NCBI GenBank assembly: GCA_016295275.1
Contig: JAEDLN010000109.1
Coordinates: forward strand, 1 to 7,815
Origin: Kiritimatiellia bacterium
GTDB taxonomy: Bacteria > Verrucomicrobiota > Kiritimatiellia > RFP12 > UBA3636
Direction of reading: 5' to 3'
Length of the DNA: 7,815 bases
The notes below the pieces were generated by a model. The model was given only the letters and a program-made list of their open reading frames with translations. It was not told the origin of the DNA and searched no databases. Made by a program: the position numbers and the translations under genes. Below are positions 1-6,927 of the stretch, in pieces (the first letter of the stretch is position 1; each line of letters starts with the position of its first letter).

Positions 1-10
1 GAGTTTTGCT

Positions 11-32
11 GGGGGCGTCTCCGTGCGCCCCC
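11..32. repeat. 7-bp GC hairpin
   Basis: GGGGGCG (11-17) and CGCCCCC (26-32) form a perfect stem with an 8-nt loop. It has no T-run on the downstream side in either direction, so it is not a standard intrinsic terminator. Confidence 0.5.
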
Positions 33-35
33 ATA

Positions 36-52
36 GCCGCGCAGGGCGCGGC
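36..52. repeat. 7-bp GC hairpin with 3-nt loop
   Basis: GCCGCGC (36-42) and GCGCGGC (46-52) form a perfect stem around AGG. It sits 3 nt from the preceding hairpin, making a paired-hairpin arrangement like that of REP-type intergenic elements. Confidence 0.5.
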
Positions 53-123
53 GTCTGTCCCCTCAAAGTCCAACGCCTCTTTATTATCACGCCACGCCCC
101 CGCCGCCTCCCGCCTCCACCGCG

Positions 124-177
124 CCCCATCGCGCCGCCGCGCCCCGTGGTGCGGTCCCATTGCGGTAGAGCGCGATG
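124..177. repeat. Left copy of the dispersed repeat, parts in swapped order
   Basis: The segment 124-142 is identical to 7797-7815, and 155-177 matches 7773-7795 with two differences. Here the two parts come in the opposite order, separated by 12 nt, as expected if the window cuts a tandem or multi-unit element at a different phase. CATCGCGC (127-134) can pair with GCGCGATG (170-177). Confidence 0.65.
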
Positions 178-186
178 CTTGGCCGC

Positions 187-202
187 CGGGCCTCCCGGCC
201 CG
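187..202 (-). terminator. GC hairpin just after the last gene, no U-run
   Basis: CGGGCC and GGCCCG form a perfect 6-bp stem closed by a GGGA loop on the minus strand. It begins 7 nt after the stop of the CotH gene. The position suits an operon 3' end, but no U-tract follows, so it may instead stabilise the mRNA end or belong to the repeat family. Confidence 0.35.
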
Positions 203-209
203 CGGTGGC

Positions 210-3056
210 TTACCGCCCGGCCGCCTCATCCACCGGAAGCGATTCGACCCATTTGTCGACGTTGGAAAGATTGCTTCGGAGAACCGTCTTCAAAAACTCG
301 ATTTCCCGATGAATGTCCTTTGGCGAATCGGGCAACACGACCGCGTAGGTGCAATCGCTCTTCCGATATGGAGCCAATAAGGCCGCCTGCTCGTCAATCC
401 ACTCCTCCAGCCGTTTCGCGTCAAACGCAGTTTCCCGCAGATGCCCCCAACGCATGCGAAGAAGTCGCCGGAATTCAGGTGATTCGCTTACAAGCCGCTG
501 CGTTAGACCATTGTTCAAGATCCGGAAGGAATCTTTCGAGAGAAAGGTCTTGTCGTAATCCCATGGAACGAAAAAGAGGCGCCCCGTATCCTTTGCACGG
601 CAAACGGTAATGTTGGTCACACGTCCGTCCATATTCTGCGAGAGTTGGAGACACAGCAAAAAGTCCGCCAGCGACTCCAGCTCGAAACGATCCGGCGCAT
701 GTTTGCGGAATTCCTCCGTCGATGCCTCGCGAACAAACTCCACCTGTTCCAGAAACCACGGAAACAGATCGTGCCTCTCCGGATCCGGAAAACGCTGCGT
801 CAGGACGCGCGGATTGTCCTCGTAAAAGAGCTGGCTGGGACGATTGACGCGCAATGCGAGATCGGCCGACGAAACGAGCGCATCGTCGATACGGTCGCCA
901 AATTCGCAAAGCCCGTGATAAGCCCCATTGTAGAAAACCTCAGCCCAGAAAATCGACGGCGCATGATGGTATGGTTTCCCTTCGTTTGTCGCTTGGAAGA
1001 GATGGAACGAAAGCGCATTGCGCAGCCGCGTCGGATCGGAATAGCCGTTGTAGAAATTGAGATGCTCCAAGCCCGGGTTGCCGATGATCTCATGCGGCTT
1101 CTCGAATTCCAGCGACATCGAACGCTTCAGTCCGCGAACGTAACTGGTATTGCCGCGTGTCTTGACACCCCCTTTTCCAAGTCCCGCCAGCCCGAGACGC
1201 CATTCGCCCCGATCCGCATCAGCCGGCCAATACAGACACGTGAAATCCGTTCTCCGCATCTTGGAAAGCGGTTCCATGCCGTATACGAAAAAGGTCGGAA
1301 GCAACCTCTTTTCCGGCATGATCCGAAACCGGAATACCATCGGCTCCATTTCGCCGTTCCGATAGGCCGAAAGCGTCACAACCATCGGCTCCGTCTCCGG
1401 CCGCCGCAACAATTTGCCGTCCTCCGAAAGAAACGCCGGCGCCGAACTTTCGAACCGGACATCCGCCCCGAAATGCTCCCGAACCTTCGACAAATCCAAG
1501 TCCCCGACCACAAAGAAGGGGGCCGGATTCGTCCCGATACAATCAAACTCGTTTACCGCAGGCAGCGCAAAATGCTTGTTTTCACGCTCCCGTTGGTGCA
1601 TTTTTTCCCAATAGCGAATCTCGGAACGGGACCACGGGAAATGAACGTCGCCGGACAAAGCCGCCCGCGAAAGCCCCTCGTTCCGGTTGCCGCAAAAAGC
1701 GCCGAACGGCGCATCGTAATGCATCGTATTCGGCTTCATCGTTTTGCGGCTCCCGTAGGATTTCCAGGCGGATCCATTGCGGTCGAACGATTCCATCACG
1801 TAGACACCCGCAAAGGTTTGGTCGATGAAAAGCCGAATCGGAACGACGCCATTCTCCGGAAAGAGCGAAGGAGCGTCGGGATGGACATTGCTCCACTCCT
1901 CAGGCGCCCACAAACAGACGACTCCCGAGCCGGAACTCAAAAATCCGGATGGCGCAGCCAACAGATACGAGGGTCTCTTTGAGATCCGTTCCCTGGAATA
2001 CGTATCCGCCAGCCCAAGCCGGCACTCCTCCGTCCTGCTGTCAAAGGATACGGCGACACGCCGCAAATCATACGCCCGCTCCGTGCGAAAGCCGGAGAGA
2101 AGGGATTCTTCATGACGCCGCAGAAAATGACGGGAATCCGCCGACGACATCCGGATGGACAAAACCGGAAGGTCCGATTGGAAAACCGGATCCCTTTGTC
2201 GCGGATTCAACCGGTCGACGACCCGGAAAAAACTCTTCGCAGACGAGCAGAACAACCGCCTGAATTCAACCGCCATTGACAGAAAAGGCGACAATGTGCG
2301 CGCGGCCGATACCGGCGAATGCGCCAACCGGGCAATCGTCGCGGCATCCGGCGGAATCCGCCAGATGCAAAAATCGTCCAGATCCCCGTCCAGCGACTCC
2401 GGACTGTCGCCCAAAAACACCACCGGACGATTCGAAATCACCAGCTCGGACGCGCGCGGCTTCTCCGCCTGCAAAACGCCATCGACATACAAGCGAATCG
2501 TGCTCGCCTCGAAAACCAACGCAATGTGCGCATAGCGCCCCATCGCCCGATAAGGGCACGCAAGCCGCAGCTCCTCGTCCATTGTCGGCACGAAAACCTG
2601 CAACTCGCCATCCCGCAACTCCATCCGGAAATCCGGATGTCCGCTTTTCGCAACACAGAAAAGCGTCTGGACCGGATGCTTCTTGTCCGCTTTCAGCCAA
2701 AACGAAATGCCTCCTGTCGGAGAAAACGCCGCACCCCAGCCAATCGCCATTGGATATACGGCACCCGATCCGGCCCGAAAGCGACGCGCGCCGCCATACC
2801 GCCCCTCTACATGCTTGACCTGCGTTTGGCCAAGCCTATCGTCCGGACTCAAATGAGGCGCAAAACGGAAATCCATGGAATCGTAATAGGCAATTCCGTA
2901 ATATCGGTCCAAATACGAGAGCAACCGCTGCCCCTGTATCGCACGGCCATACGAGACAACAGAATCGAAAAGCCACAGCGGAGGCGAGAACAAAAACCAT
3001 ATTCCCCCTCCGATCAAGACCGTCCAACAGAACGTTTTGAAAAACCGACGCTTCAC
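210..3056 (-). CDS. Membrane-anchored LamG/CotH-kinase protein
   Basis: This 948-residue protein has an N-terminal signal anchor (basic MKRRFFK, hydrophobic about 8-30), so the rest should lie outside the cytoplasm. Residues about 55-245 form a LamG/concanavalin-like domain (GGISFWLKADKK, RLYVDGV, LDGDLDDFCIWR). Residues 584-930 are a CotH-family atypical kinase: KTRGNTSY (632-639) with K644, RLRNALS (677-683), FYNGAYHG (708-715), NMDGRVTN (808-815) and VPWDYDKTF (830-838). Asp810 and Asp833 are the likely catalytic and metal-binding residues. B. subtilis CotH phosphorylates spore-coat proteins; the substrate here is unknown. Residues 296-426 look like a second, decayed CotH N-lobe, and 530-580 like an Ig-type module. 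The start is a GTG 30 nt after the DUF4956 stop, the only conventional start codon between that stop and the anchor. A weak GAG-type ribosome site precedes it. It is the last gene of the cluster. Confidence 0.9.
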   Translation of the reverse strand: MKRRFFKTFCWTVLIGGGIWFLFSPPLWLFDSVVSYGRAIQGQRLLSYLDRYYGIAYYDSMDFRFAPHLSPDDRLGQTQVKHVEGRYGGARRFRAGSGAVYPMAIGWGAAFSPTGGISFWLKADKKHPVQTLFCVAKSGHPDFRMELRDGELQVFVPTMDEELRLACPYRAMGRYAHIALVFEASTIRLYVDGVLQAEKPRASELVISNRPVVFLGDSPESLDGDLDDFCIWRIPPDAATIARLAHSPVSAARTLSPFLSMAVEFRRLFCSSAKSFFRVVDRLNPRQRDPVFQSDLPVLSIRMSSADSRHFLRRHEESLLSGFRTERAYDLRRVAVSFDSRTEECRLGLADTYSRERISKRPSYLLAAPSGFLSSGSGVVCLWAPEEWSNVHPDAPSLFPENGVVPIRLFIDQTFAGVYVMESFDRNGSAWKSYGSRKTMKPNTMHYDAPFGAFCGNRNEGLSRAALSGDVHFPWSRSEIRYWEKMHQRERENKHFALPAVNEFDCIGTNPAPFFVVGDLDLSKVREHFGADVRFESSAPAFLSEDGKLLRRPETEPMVVTLSAYRNGEMEPMVFRFRIMPEKRLLPTFFVYGMEPLSKMRRTDFTCLYWPADADRGEWRLGLAGLGKGGVKTRGNTSYVRGLKRSMSLEFEKPHEIIGNPGLEHLNFYNGYSDPTRLRNALSFHLFQATNEGKPYHHAPSIFWAEVFYNGAYHGLCEFGDRIDDALVSSADLALRVNRPSQLFYEDNPRVLTQRFPDPERHDLFPWFLEQVEFVREASTEEFRKHAPDRFELESLADFLLCLQLSQNMDGRVTNITVCRAKDTGRLFFVPWDYDKTFLSKDSFRILNNGLTQRLVSESPEFRRLLRMRWGHLRETAFDAKRLEEWIDEQAALLAPYRKSDCTYAVVLPDSPKDIHREIEFLKTVLRSNLSNVDKWVESLPVDEAAGR

Positions 3057-3086
3057 GATGCGCTCTTGCTCCGTGCCCGATGCGCG

Positions 3087-3797
3087 TTATCGAATCCCGC
3101 CCGGACGATCGAGAAAAATGTTGACCGAGGTGAGCGAGCCTGCCTTGGACAACCTTTCCTGAAACTCCGCAACCGGTATCCGAAGCCCCGAAAATACGTA
3201 CTGACAAGTCACAATCCCCGAACGGTCGGAAGTGGACTCCAAAATGCGACGCGCCGTCGTTTCGGCAAGCACCTTCTCGACCTCTTTCATCACCTCCGCA
3301 GAGCCTTCGGTCGGCCGGGTCAAAACAAGAATGCCGTCGCGCCGTACCCACCGGAAAACCGCCACCCCCCGCAACAGCAGCAAGGTGATGAACGCGAAAA
3401 TGTAGAGTATCAGCACAAACTGGAAATTGAAGGTGGCGGCCGAAATGGATGCCGCAATCACAAGCATGATGAATCCGACCTCCTCCGGCTCCTTGATCGG
3501 CGTGCGAAAACGGATGATCGAAAGCGAGCCGAGCAGACCCAGCGAAAGCGGAATGGAAATCTGGACGCCGATGAAAAGCGTCGTGATGGCAAGCGCCAAC
3601 AGAGGAAATGCACGGTGCACCTGACTGCCCGTTCCCCTCCGCTCATAGAAAAAGCGATACAGAAAAGAGGCCGCAAATGCCGCCAATAAGGCAACCAGCA
3701 AGGCGGAAATGAAAAGGCCTACGTCAAATTGCTCATGGACCTTTTGCGTGGAATCGAAAATTTCGGAAAGCCGAATATTGCGGATGACTTCATTCAT
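3087..3797 (-). CDS. DUF4956 integral membrane protein
   Basis: This 236-residue inner-membrane protein belongs to DUF4956, an uncharacterised family often found beside VTC-domain and CotH genes. Hydrophobic segments lie at about 26-48, 64-92 and 107-145, the last long enough for two crossings. The hallmark is the motif spanning residues 85-110, with SLGLLGSLSIIRFRT followed by PIKEPEE, which is conserved in the family and resembles MgtC-type membrane motifs. A soluble tail of about 90 residues (150-236) follows; the flanking RWVRR suggests it is cytoplasmic. The ATG at 3797 overlaps the VTC stop by 4 nt and has an AAGGA site 11 nt upstream. Longer starts, as far as 4013, fall within the VTC gene and are unlikely. 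Given the coupling, I infer that it forms the membrane part of a VTC-like complex, possibly a polyphosphate channel. It could instead be only an anchor or sensor. Confidence 0.92.
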   Translation of the reverse strand: MNEVIRNIRLSEIFDSTQKVHEQFDVGLFISALLVALLAAFAASFLYRFFYERRGTGSQVHRAFPLLALAITTLFIGVQISIPLSLGLLGSLSIIRFRTPIKEPEEVGFIMLVIAASISAATFNFQFVLILYIFAFITLLLLRGVAVFRWVRRDGILVLTRPTEGSAEVMKEVEKVLAETTARRILESTSDRSGIVTCQYVFSGLRIPVAEFQERLSKAGSLTSVNIFLDRPGGIR

Positions 3798-4558
3798 ACA
3801 GGTTGCGTTCCTTCTTTGAGGTGCGTGACGAAAACGCCATACTTGGAAAAGGAGGAATAGCGGAATCCCGCCTCCTCCAAAAGGGGAAGCCACATGGGGA
3901 CGCCCCCGCCCGCGTTCTTGAATTCGCAGACAATCGTCGGAAGCGTCAGCGGAATCGCCGCCTCCGACCACGGAAACACCTTCGGATTCAGGCGTTCCGC
4001 GCAAATCTTCCAATCGAGGCTGATGCGGCTGCCGTCAAGCGGCGAAACCCATCGACGACGTTGATACGAAATCTGGAGCAGGGGTCTCCGGGAAAACCCT
4101 TCCGAAATGCCCGCATCGGCAGAAAGACGATCGACGTAATCCAAAAAGGACGCATCGTCGAGCGGCGTTTCCTCCAACCGCCTTTTGTCGGCCCTGCTGT
4201 TCTTCCGGAACTTGTCGCGCGCAATGCCAATGCGGTTCTTCCGTTCGAAAAATACGGGAATCGTTCCGTCCGGATCGGGAACGCTTTCGCCATACCAGCG
4301 CAAACGGATCTTCGTCTTGAGATGGTCGCCGTTCGCTTTCTCCGCATAGGAATCCAAACGGATCGTCTCGAAATAAATGCTCCGTACATGCCCGTCCGGA
4401 TACTCGCCGTCGGGTAGACACCAGGCGTCCAATACCGCAAGCGCAAACGGCAACAGCCGGGCGGATCCGGTCAACTTCCGTTCCACGACATACGCCGGAT
4501 CCGGTTCGGGACGGAACCGCTCCGGAACGGCAATCGGCTGGAAGTGTGGCATGGACAT
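3794..4558 (-). CDS. VTC-domain polyphosphate polymerase-like protein
   Basis: This 254-residue soluble protein consists almost entirely of a VTC domain, the CYTH/triphosphate-tunnel fold that in yeast Vtc4 makes polyphosphate from ATP. The tunnel pattern is complete by eye: ERK (26-28), the IYFET segment with Y71, KIRLRWYG (83-90), FFERK (103-107), DKFRK (115-119), YQRRRW (165-170), R178 and D182, the metal-binding-type CEFK (211-214) and SFSKYG (236-241). These appear to match the Vtc4 basic residues and its essential glutamate, so activity is plausible. No transmembrane segment or SPX domain is present. The ATG at 4558 is chosen because the frame upstream overlaps the LysM gene. A second ATG lies two codons in. 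No Shine-Dalgarno site is visible in the 46-nt gap, which is pyrimidine-rich. The stop overlaps the DUF4956 start as ATGA, so the two products are probably made in step. Confidence 0.9.
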   Translation of the reverse strand: MSMPHFQPIAVPERFRPEPDPAYVVERKLTGSARLLPFALAVLDAWCLPDGEYPDGHVRSIYFETIRLDSYAEKANGDHLKTKIRLRWYGESVPDPDGTIPVFFERKNRIGIARDKFRKNSRADKRRLEETPLDDASFLDYVDRLSADAGISEGFSRRPLLQISYQRRRWVSPLDGSRISLDWKICAERLNPKVFPWSEAAIPLTLPTIVCEFKNAGGGVPMWLPLLEEAGFRYSSFSKYGVFVTHLKEGTQPV

Positions 4559-4604
4559 GGTTAGGGAGATGTTGAGAAACAGAGAGAAAGGATTGCACGA
4601 TTCG

Positions 4605-5423
4605 CTAGGGAATAATGAGAATGTCCCCCTTCTGAACCTCGCCGTTCGGACCGATCTTGTCGGCATTCGCCTCGCGGATTTTGACGTATAGCGCGCCATC
4701 GCCGTAAAATCGTTGCGCCAGACTGTACAGCGTATCGTCTCCTTTGACTTCGTACGTGCGCGCAACCTTCGACGCCGGAGCACTCGTGGTCGATGTGCCG
4801 GACATCCCCATCCCAATCGCTCCGGTTGTACTGCCAAGATAGGCATTCAATTGACGCTGGATCAAATCCACTTTCCGCAACAGGGCTTTGTTGTCCTTTT
4901 TCAAGTCTTCGCATGCAAGCGTCTTGGTCTTCAATTCGCTCTCCAAATCCGCAATACGCTTGAGCAACTCCTCATTCTCCGCCTGCAACTTTTCGATCCG
5001 CTCTCCGCTCAGCCCCTCCGGACGAAAACTCAAACGCTGCGAAAAACGATTCTTCGCCTTCTTCTCGAATTCACGGGCTTGCTCCGCTTTGTCGCTGTCA
5101 GGCGCCAACCGCAAATAGGAATGGAACGCCAAATACGCTTCGTACGGATCATCCAACGAATCCAACAGCAGCATGCCGAGCTGAAACCGCACAAGCGTAT
5201 TCGTCGGTTGCAAGATGAGAATATCTTCGTAAATGCTCCGGGCTTGCTCCGGATTTCCTTCCAATTGTGCCTGGAGAGCCCGCTGAAAGGGCTCCTCGCG
5301 AGACGTTTGAATTTCAAGCGCGGCGACACGGGGCGCAGGACTGCACCCTACCCCCATCGACAGCAACAATAACGCGCCAATCGGCAAAAAACGCAAAACA
5401 AGTGCGAAAGTGTCTTTTTTCAT
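4605..5423 (-). CDS. TPR/coiled-coil lipoprotein with C-terminal LysM domain
   Basis: This 272-residue protein is probably a lipoprotein that binds peptidoglycan. The signal peptide has a basic start (KK), a hydrophobic core at 8-22 and a lipobox ending MGVGC. Cys27 is the predicted lipidated residue; Gly at -3 is unusual but allowed by the PROSITE lipobox pattern. Ser28 at +2 favours the outer membrane. Residues 43-110 look like TPR-type helices. Residues 140-195 form a charged heptad-like coiled coil, followed by a Gly/Ser/Thr linker (198-219). A LysM domain fills 222-272 (YEVKGDDTLYSLAQRFYGDG, ending GDILIIP); the usual GDT is GDDT here. The ATG at 5423 overlaps the preceding TGA as ATGA and has a good AAGGA ribosome site 8 nt upstream. 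The layout recalls envelope scaffold lipoproteins, but the specific partner is unknown. Confidence 0.88.
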   Translation of the reverse strand: MKKDTFALVLRFLPIGALLLLSMGVGCSPAPRVAALEIQTSREEPFQRALQAQLEGNPEQARSIYEDILILQPTNTLVRFQLGMLLLDSLDDPYEAYLAFHSYLRLAPDSDKAEQAREFEKKAKNRFSQRLSFRPEGLSGERIEKLQAENEELLKRIADLESELKTKTLACEDLKKDNKALLRKVDLIQRQLNAYLGSTTGAIGMGMSGTSTTSAPASKVARTYEVKGDDTLYSLAQRFYGDGALYVKIREANADKIGPNGEVQKGDILIIP

Positions 5424-6922
5424 AGAGACGTTCCTTCCGGTTCTTGAATCTGTATATCAGAAAACCCTTGGCATTTCAAATCGCCATACGAATACCGGAC
5501 AACCAGACGCAACACGTGCTTCCCGCGCAGACGCCTGTCGCGGGGCAGCCGAATCTCCTTCCGGTCGACGGCAATGCTCCGCCCGTCGAGATACCAAAGA
5601 AAAACGGGATCGCCAAACGTTCCGGTGCGAAACCGTAAATCGTCCGCCGGCGGCGTGAAAAACGCTTCGAAGTCCAACGTCGCCGCCCCGCTCCGTGCGA
5701 AAACGGTTCGGCGGATTTCCGGCTTGACCTTCGGCGCCCACGGCGCGCAAAGCGGATCGCCAATGGGTAAAAGCTGTATCGGAGAACGAACCGAACCGTA
5801 AATCGCTTCCAAGTAGGTCGCACCGTCCAAAAGCTGTTCGAAAATCCAAGGCGAGACAAATTTCGCGGCAATCGCATACGGCTCCGTAACCGCCCCGCTG
5901 CTGGCCGCCGCACCCGCTTCCGTCCAACGGACGATCTTCATCTGGGAATCCGTCCAAAAGGCCGCGCCGAAACTCGTCAGATGGTCCGCATACGATCCCG
6001 CCGCCAAGAGGTTCGTCGGAAGCATGACCGACCGCGCACCTGTCATATAACCGACCAGAGGTCCGTTCAGGGCCGTCGGCTGATTCGTCGAAACAACCGC
6101 CGATACGCCCGTCTCCGCCGTGCGCGCATTGATCCGGTCCGCAACCGGCTGCACAAACCAAGAGCGGCAACGGGACCGTATATCGTCGTTTTGCGCAAAC
6201 CAGACAACCCCCTTCGGACGCGTCCCCGTAGCGGTCGCCGCGCGCCGCATCGCATACGCCGCCGTTTGGAAGCTTGTTCCGCGCTTGCCGACATACGCCA
6301 ACATCATCGACGGAAGCGGCATCTGCGAAAGAGAATCGGCCGCATGCTGGTCCAACGACCGCGTCTTTGCCTGGGCAATCGCAGCCGCATTTGTCGATAA
6401 GGCTCCCGTGTACAGCGACGGACCCTGAGGCCGCGATACATACGTGCGGTCCGATGGCCATTTCCCGCGCAGAAACGTGATGCCCGTCAGCGATAAATCC
6501 CGCGGAACGCCTTGCGCCAAAGAATTCGTCGTTTCCGTAACGCGAGCCGGAAAATGGCAGGAATACGCCCAAGCCAAAATCTGACGGCTCAACCCGCGTT
6601 CGCGAATGGTCGCACAGGCAGGTTCGTAAATGTCCCGGTTGAAAGTCTCGCACGTAATGGCCTCCGGAACGCCTCCGCGCTCGCTTGCCGGAACGGAAAC
6701 CGCAACCAGATTCACCTCCGGAATGTCGTGAAGCCGCGCATACATCATCGCCAAAAGTCGAGACTCGTCTTCCGTTTCATTGTACAAAACGGCAAGCTCG
6801 TTCGGCCCCAACGCAAATGACGATAATAACGGGGAGAAGGCGAGCAACAGCAAAGCTGCTCCTCGCCCCCATCTCATGTTTCTGCAAAAACGGAAATGTC
6901 TTCTCGTTTTCAGAACCGGCAT
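5420..6922 (-). CDS. TIGR03790-family secreted protein
   Basis: This 500-residue exported protein has no known biochemical function. I recognise it as TIGR03790, a sporadic family reported mainly in genomes with PEP-CTERM/exosortase systems. Family-like stretches are PNELAVLYNETEDES (40-54), DIPEVN (66-71), ADHLTSFGA (312-320), WTEAGAAASSGAVTEPYA (333-350) and LPIGDPLCAPW (385-395). A signal peptide is clear: basic residues 6-20, a hydrophobic core at 21-37 and a likely cleavage near SFA (35-37). About 100 residues beyond the core (400-500) look like an added beta-sandwich domain; the family as I know it is shorter. The protein itself has no PEP-CTERM tail. The ATG at 6922 lies 5 nt after the EF-P stop, which favours coupling. 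An internal ATG at 6877 (residue 16) would give a more compact signal peptide, and neither start has a good Shine-Dalgarno site. The stop overlaps the next start by 4 nt. Confidence 0.85.
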   Translation of the reverse strand: MPVLKTRRHFRFCRNMRWGRGAALLLLAFSPLLSSFALGPNELAVLYNETEDESRLLAMMYARLHDIPEVNLVAVSVPASERGGVPEAITCETFNRDIYEPACATIRERGLSRQILAWAYSCHFPARVTETTNSLAQGVPRDLSLTGITFLRGKWPSDRTYVSRPQGPSLYTGALSTNAAAIAQAKTRSLDQHAADSLSQMPLPSMMLAYVGKRGTSFQTAAYAMRRAATATGTRPKGVVWFAQNDDIRSRCRSWFVQPVADRINARTAETGVSAVVSTNQPTALNGPLVGYMTGARSVMLPTNLLAAGSYADHLTSFGAAFWTDSQMKIVRWTEAGAAASSGAVTEPYAIAAKFVSPWIFEQLLDGATYLEAIYGSVRSPIQLLPIGDPLCAPWAPKVKPEIRRTVFARSGAATLDFEAFFTPPADDLRFRTGTFGDPVFLWYLDGRSIAVDRKEIRLPRDRRLRGKHVLRLVVRYSYGDLKCQGFSDIQIQEPEGTSL

Positions 6923-6927
6923 CGTGC

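Noticed and set aside
1..34. ATG on the minus strand at 34 open to the window edge
   Set aside because: Only 11 codons are visible, inside a GC hairpin, with no ribosome site at normal spacing. It cannot be called a gene from this window.
23..610. Plus-strand frame covering the left flank
   Set aside because: It starts within the hairpin-rich spacer, runs antisense into the CotH gene, and is a low-complexity Arg/Pro product.
645..1982. 445-residue open frame on the plus strand
   Set aside because: It lies fully antisense to the CotH gene, its product is rich in Arg/Pro with no recognisable domain, and no ribosome site was seen. It is a by-product of codon bias on the opposite strand.
2319..3689. 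456-residue open frame on the plus strand
   Set aside because: It is antisense to the start of the CotH gene and to DUF4956, with an Arg/Gln/Pro-rich composition typical of a shadow frame.
4559..4846. N-terminal extension of the VTC protein
   Set aside because: The extension overlaps the LysM domain coding region in another frame and has an Arg-rich shadow composition.
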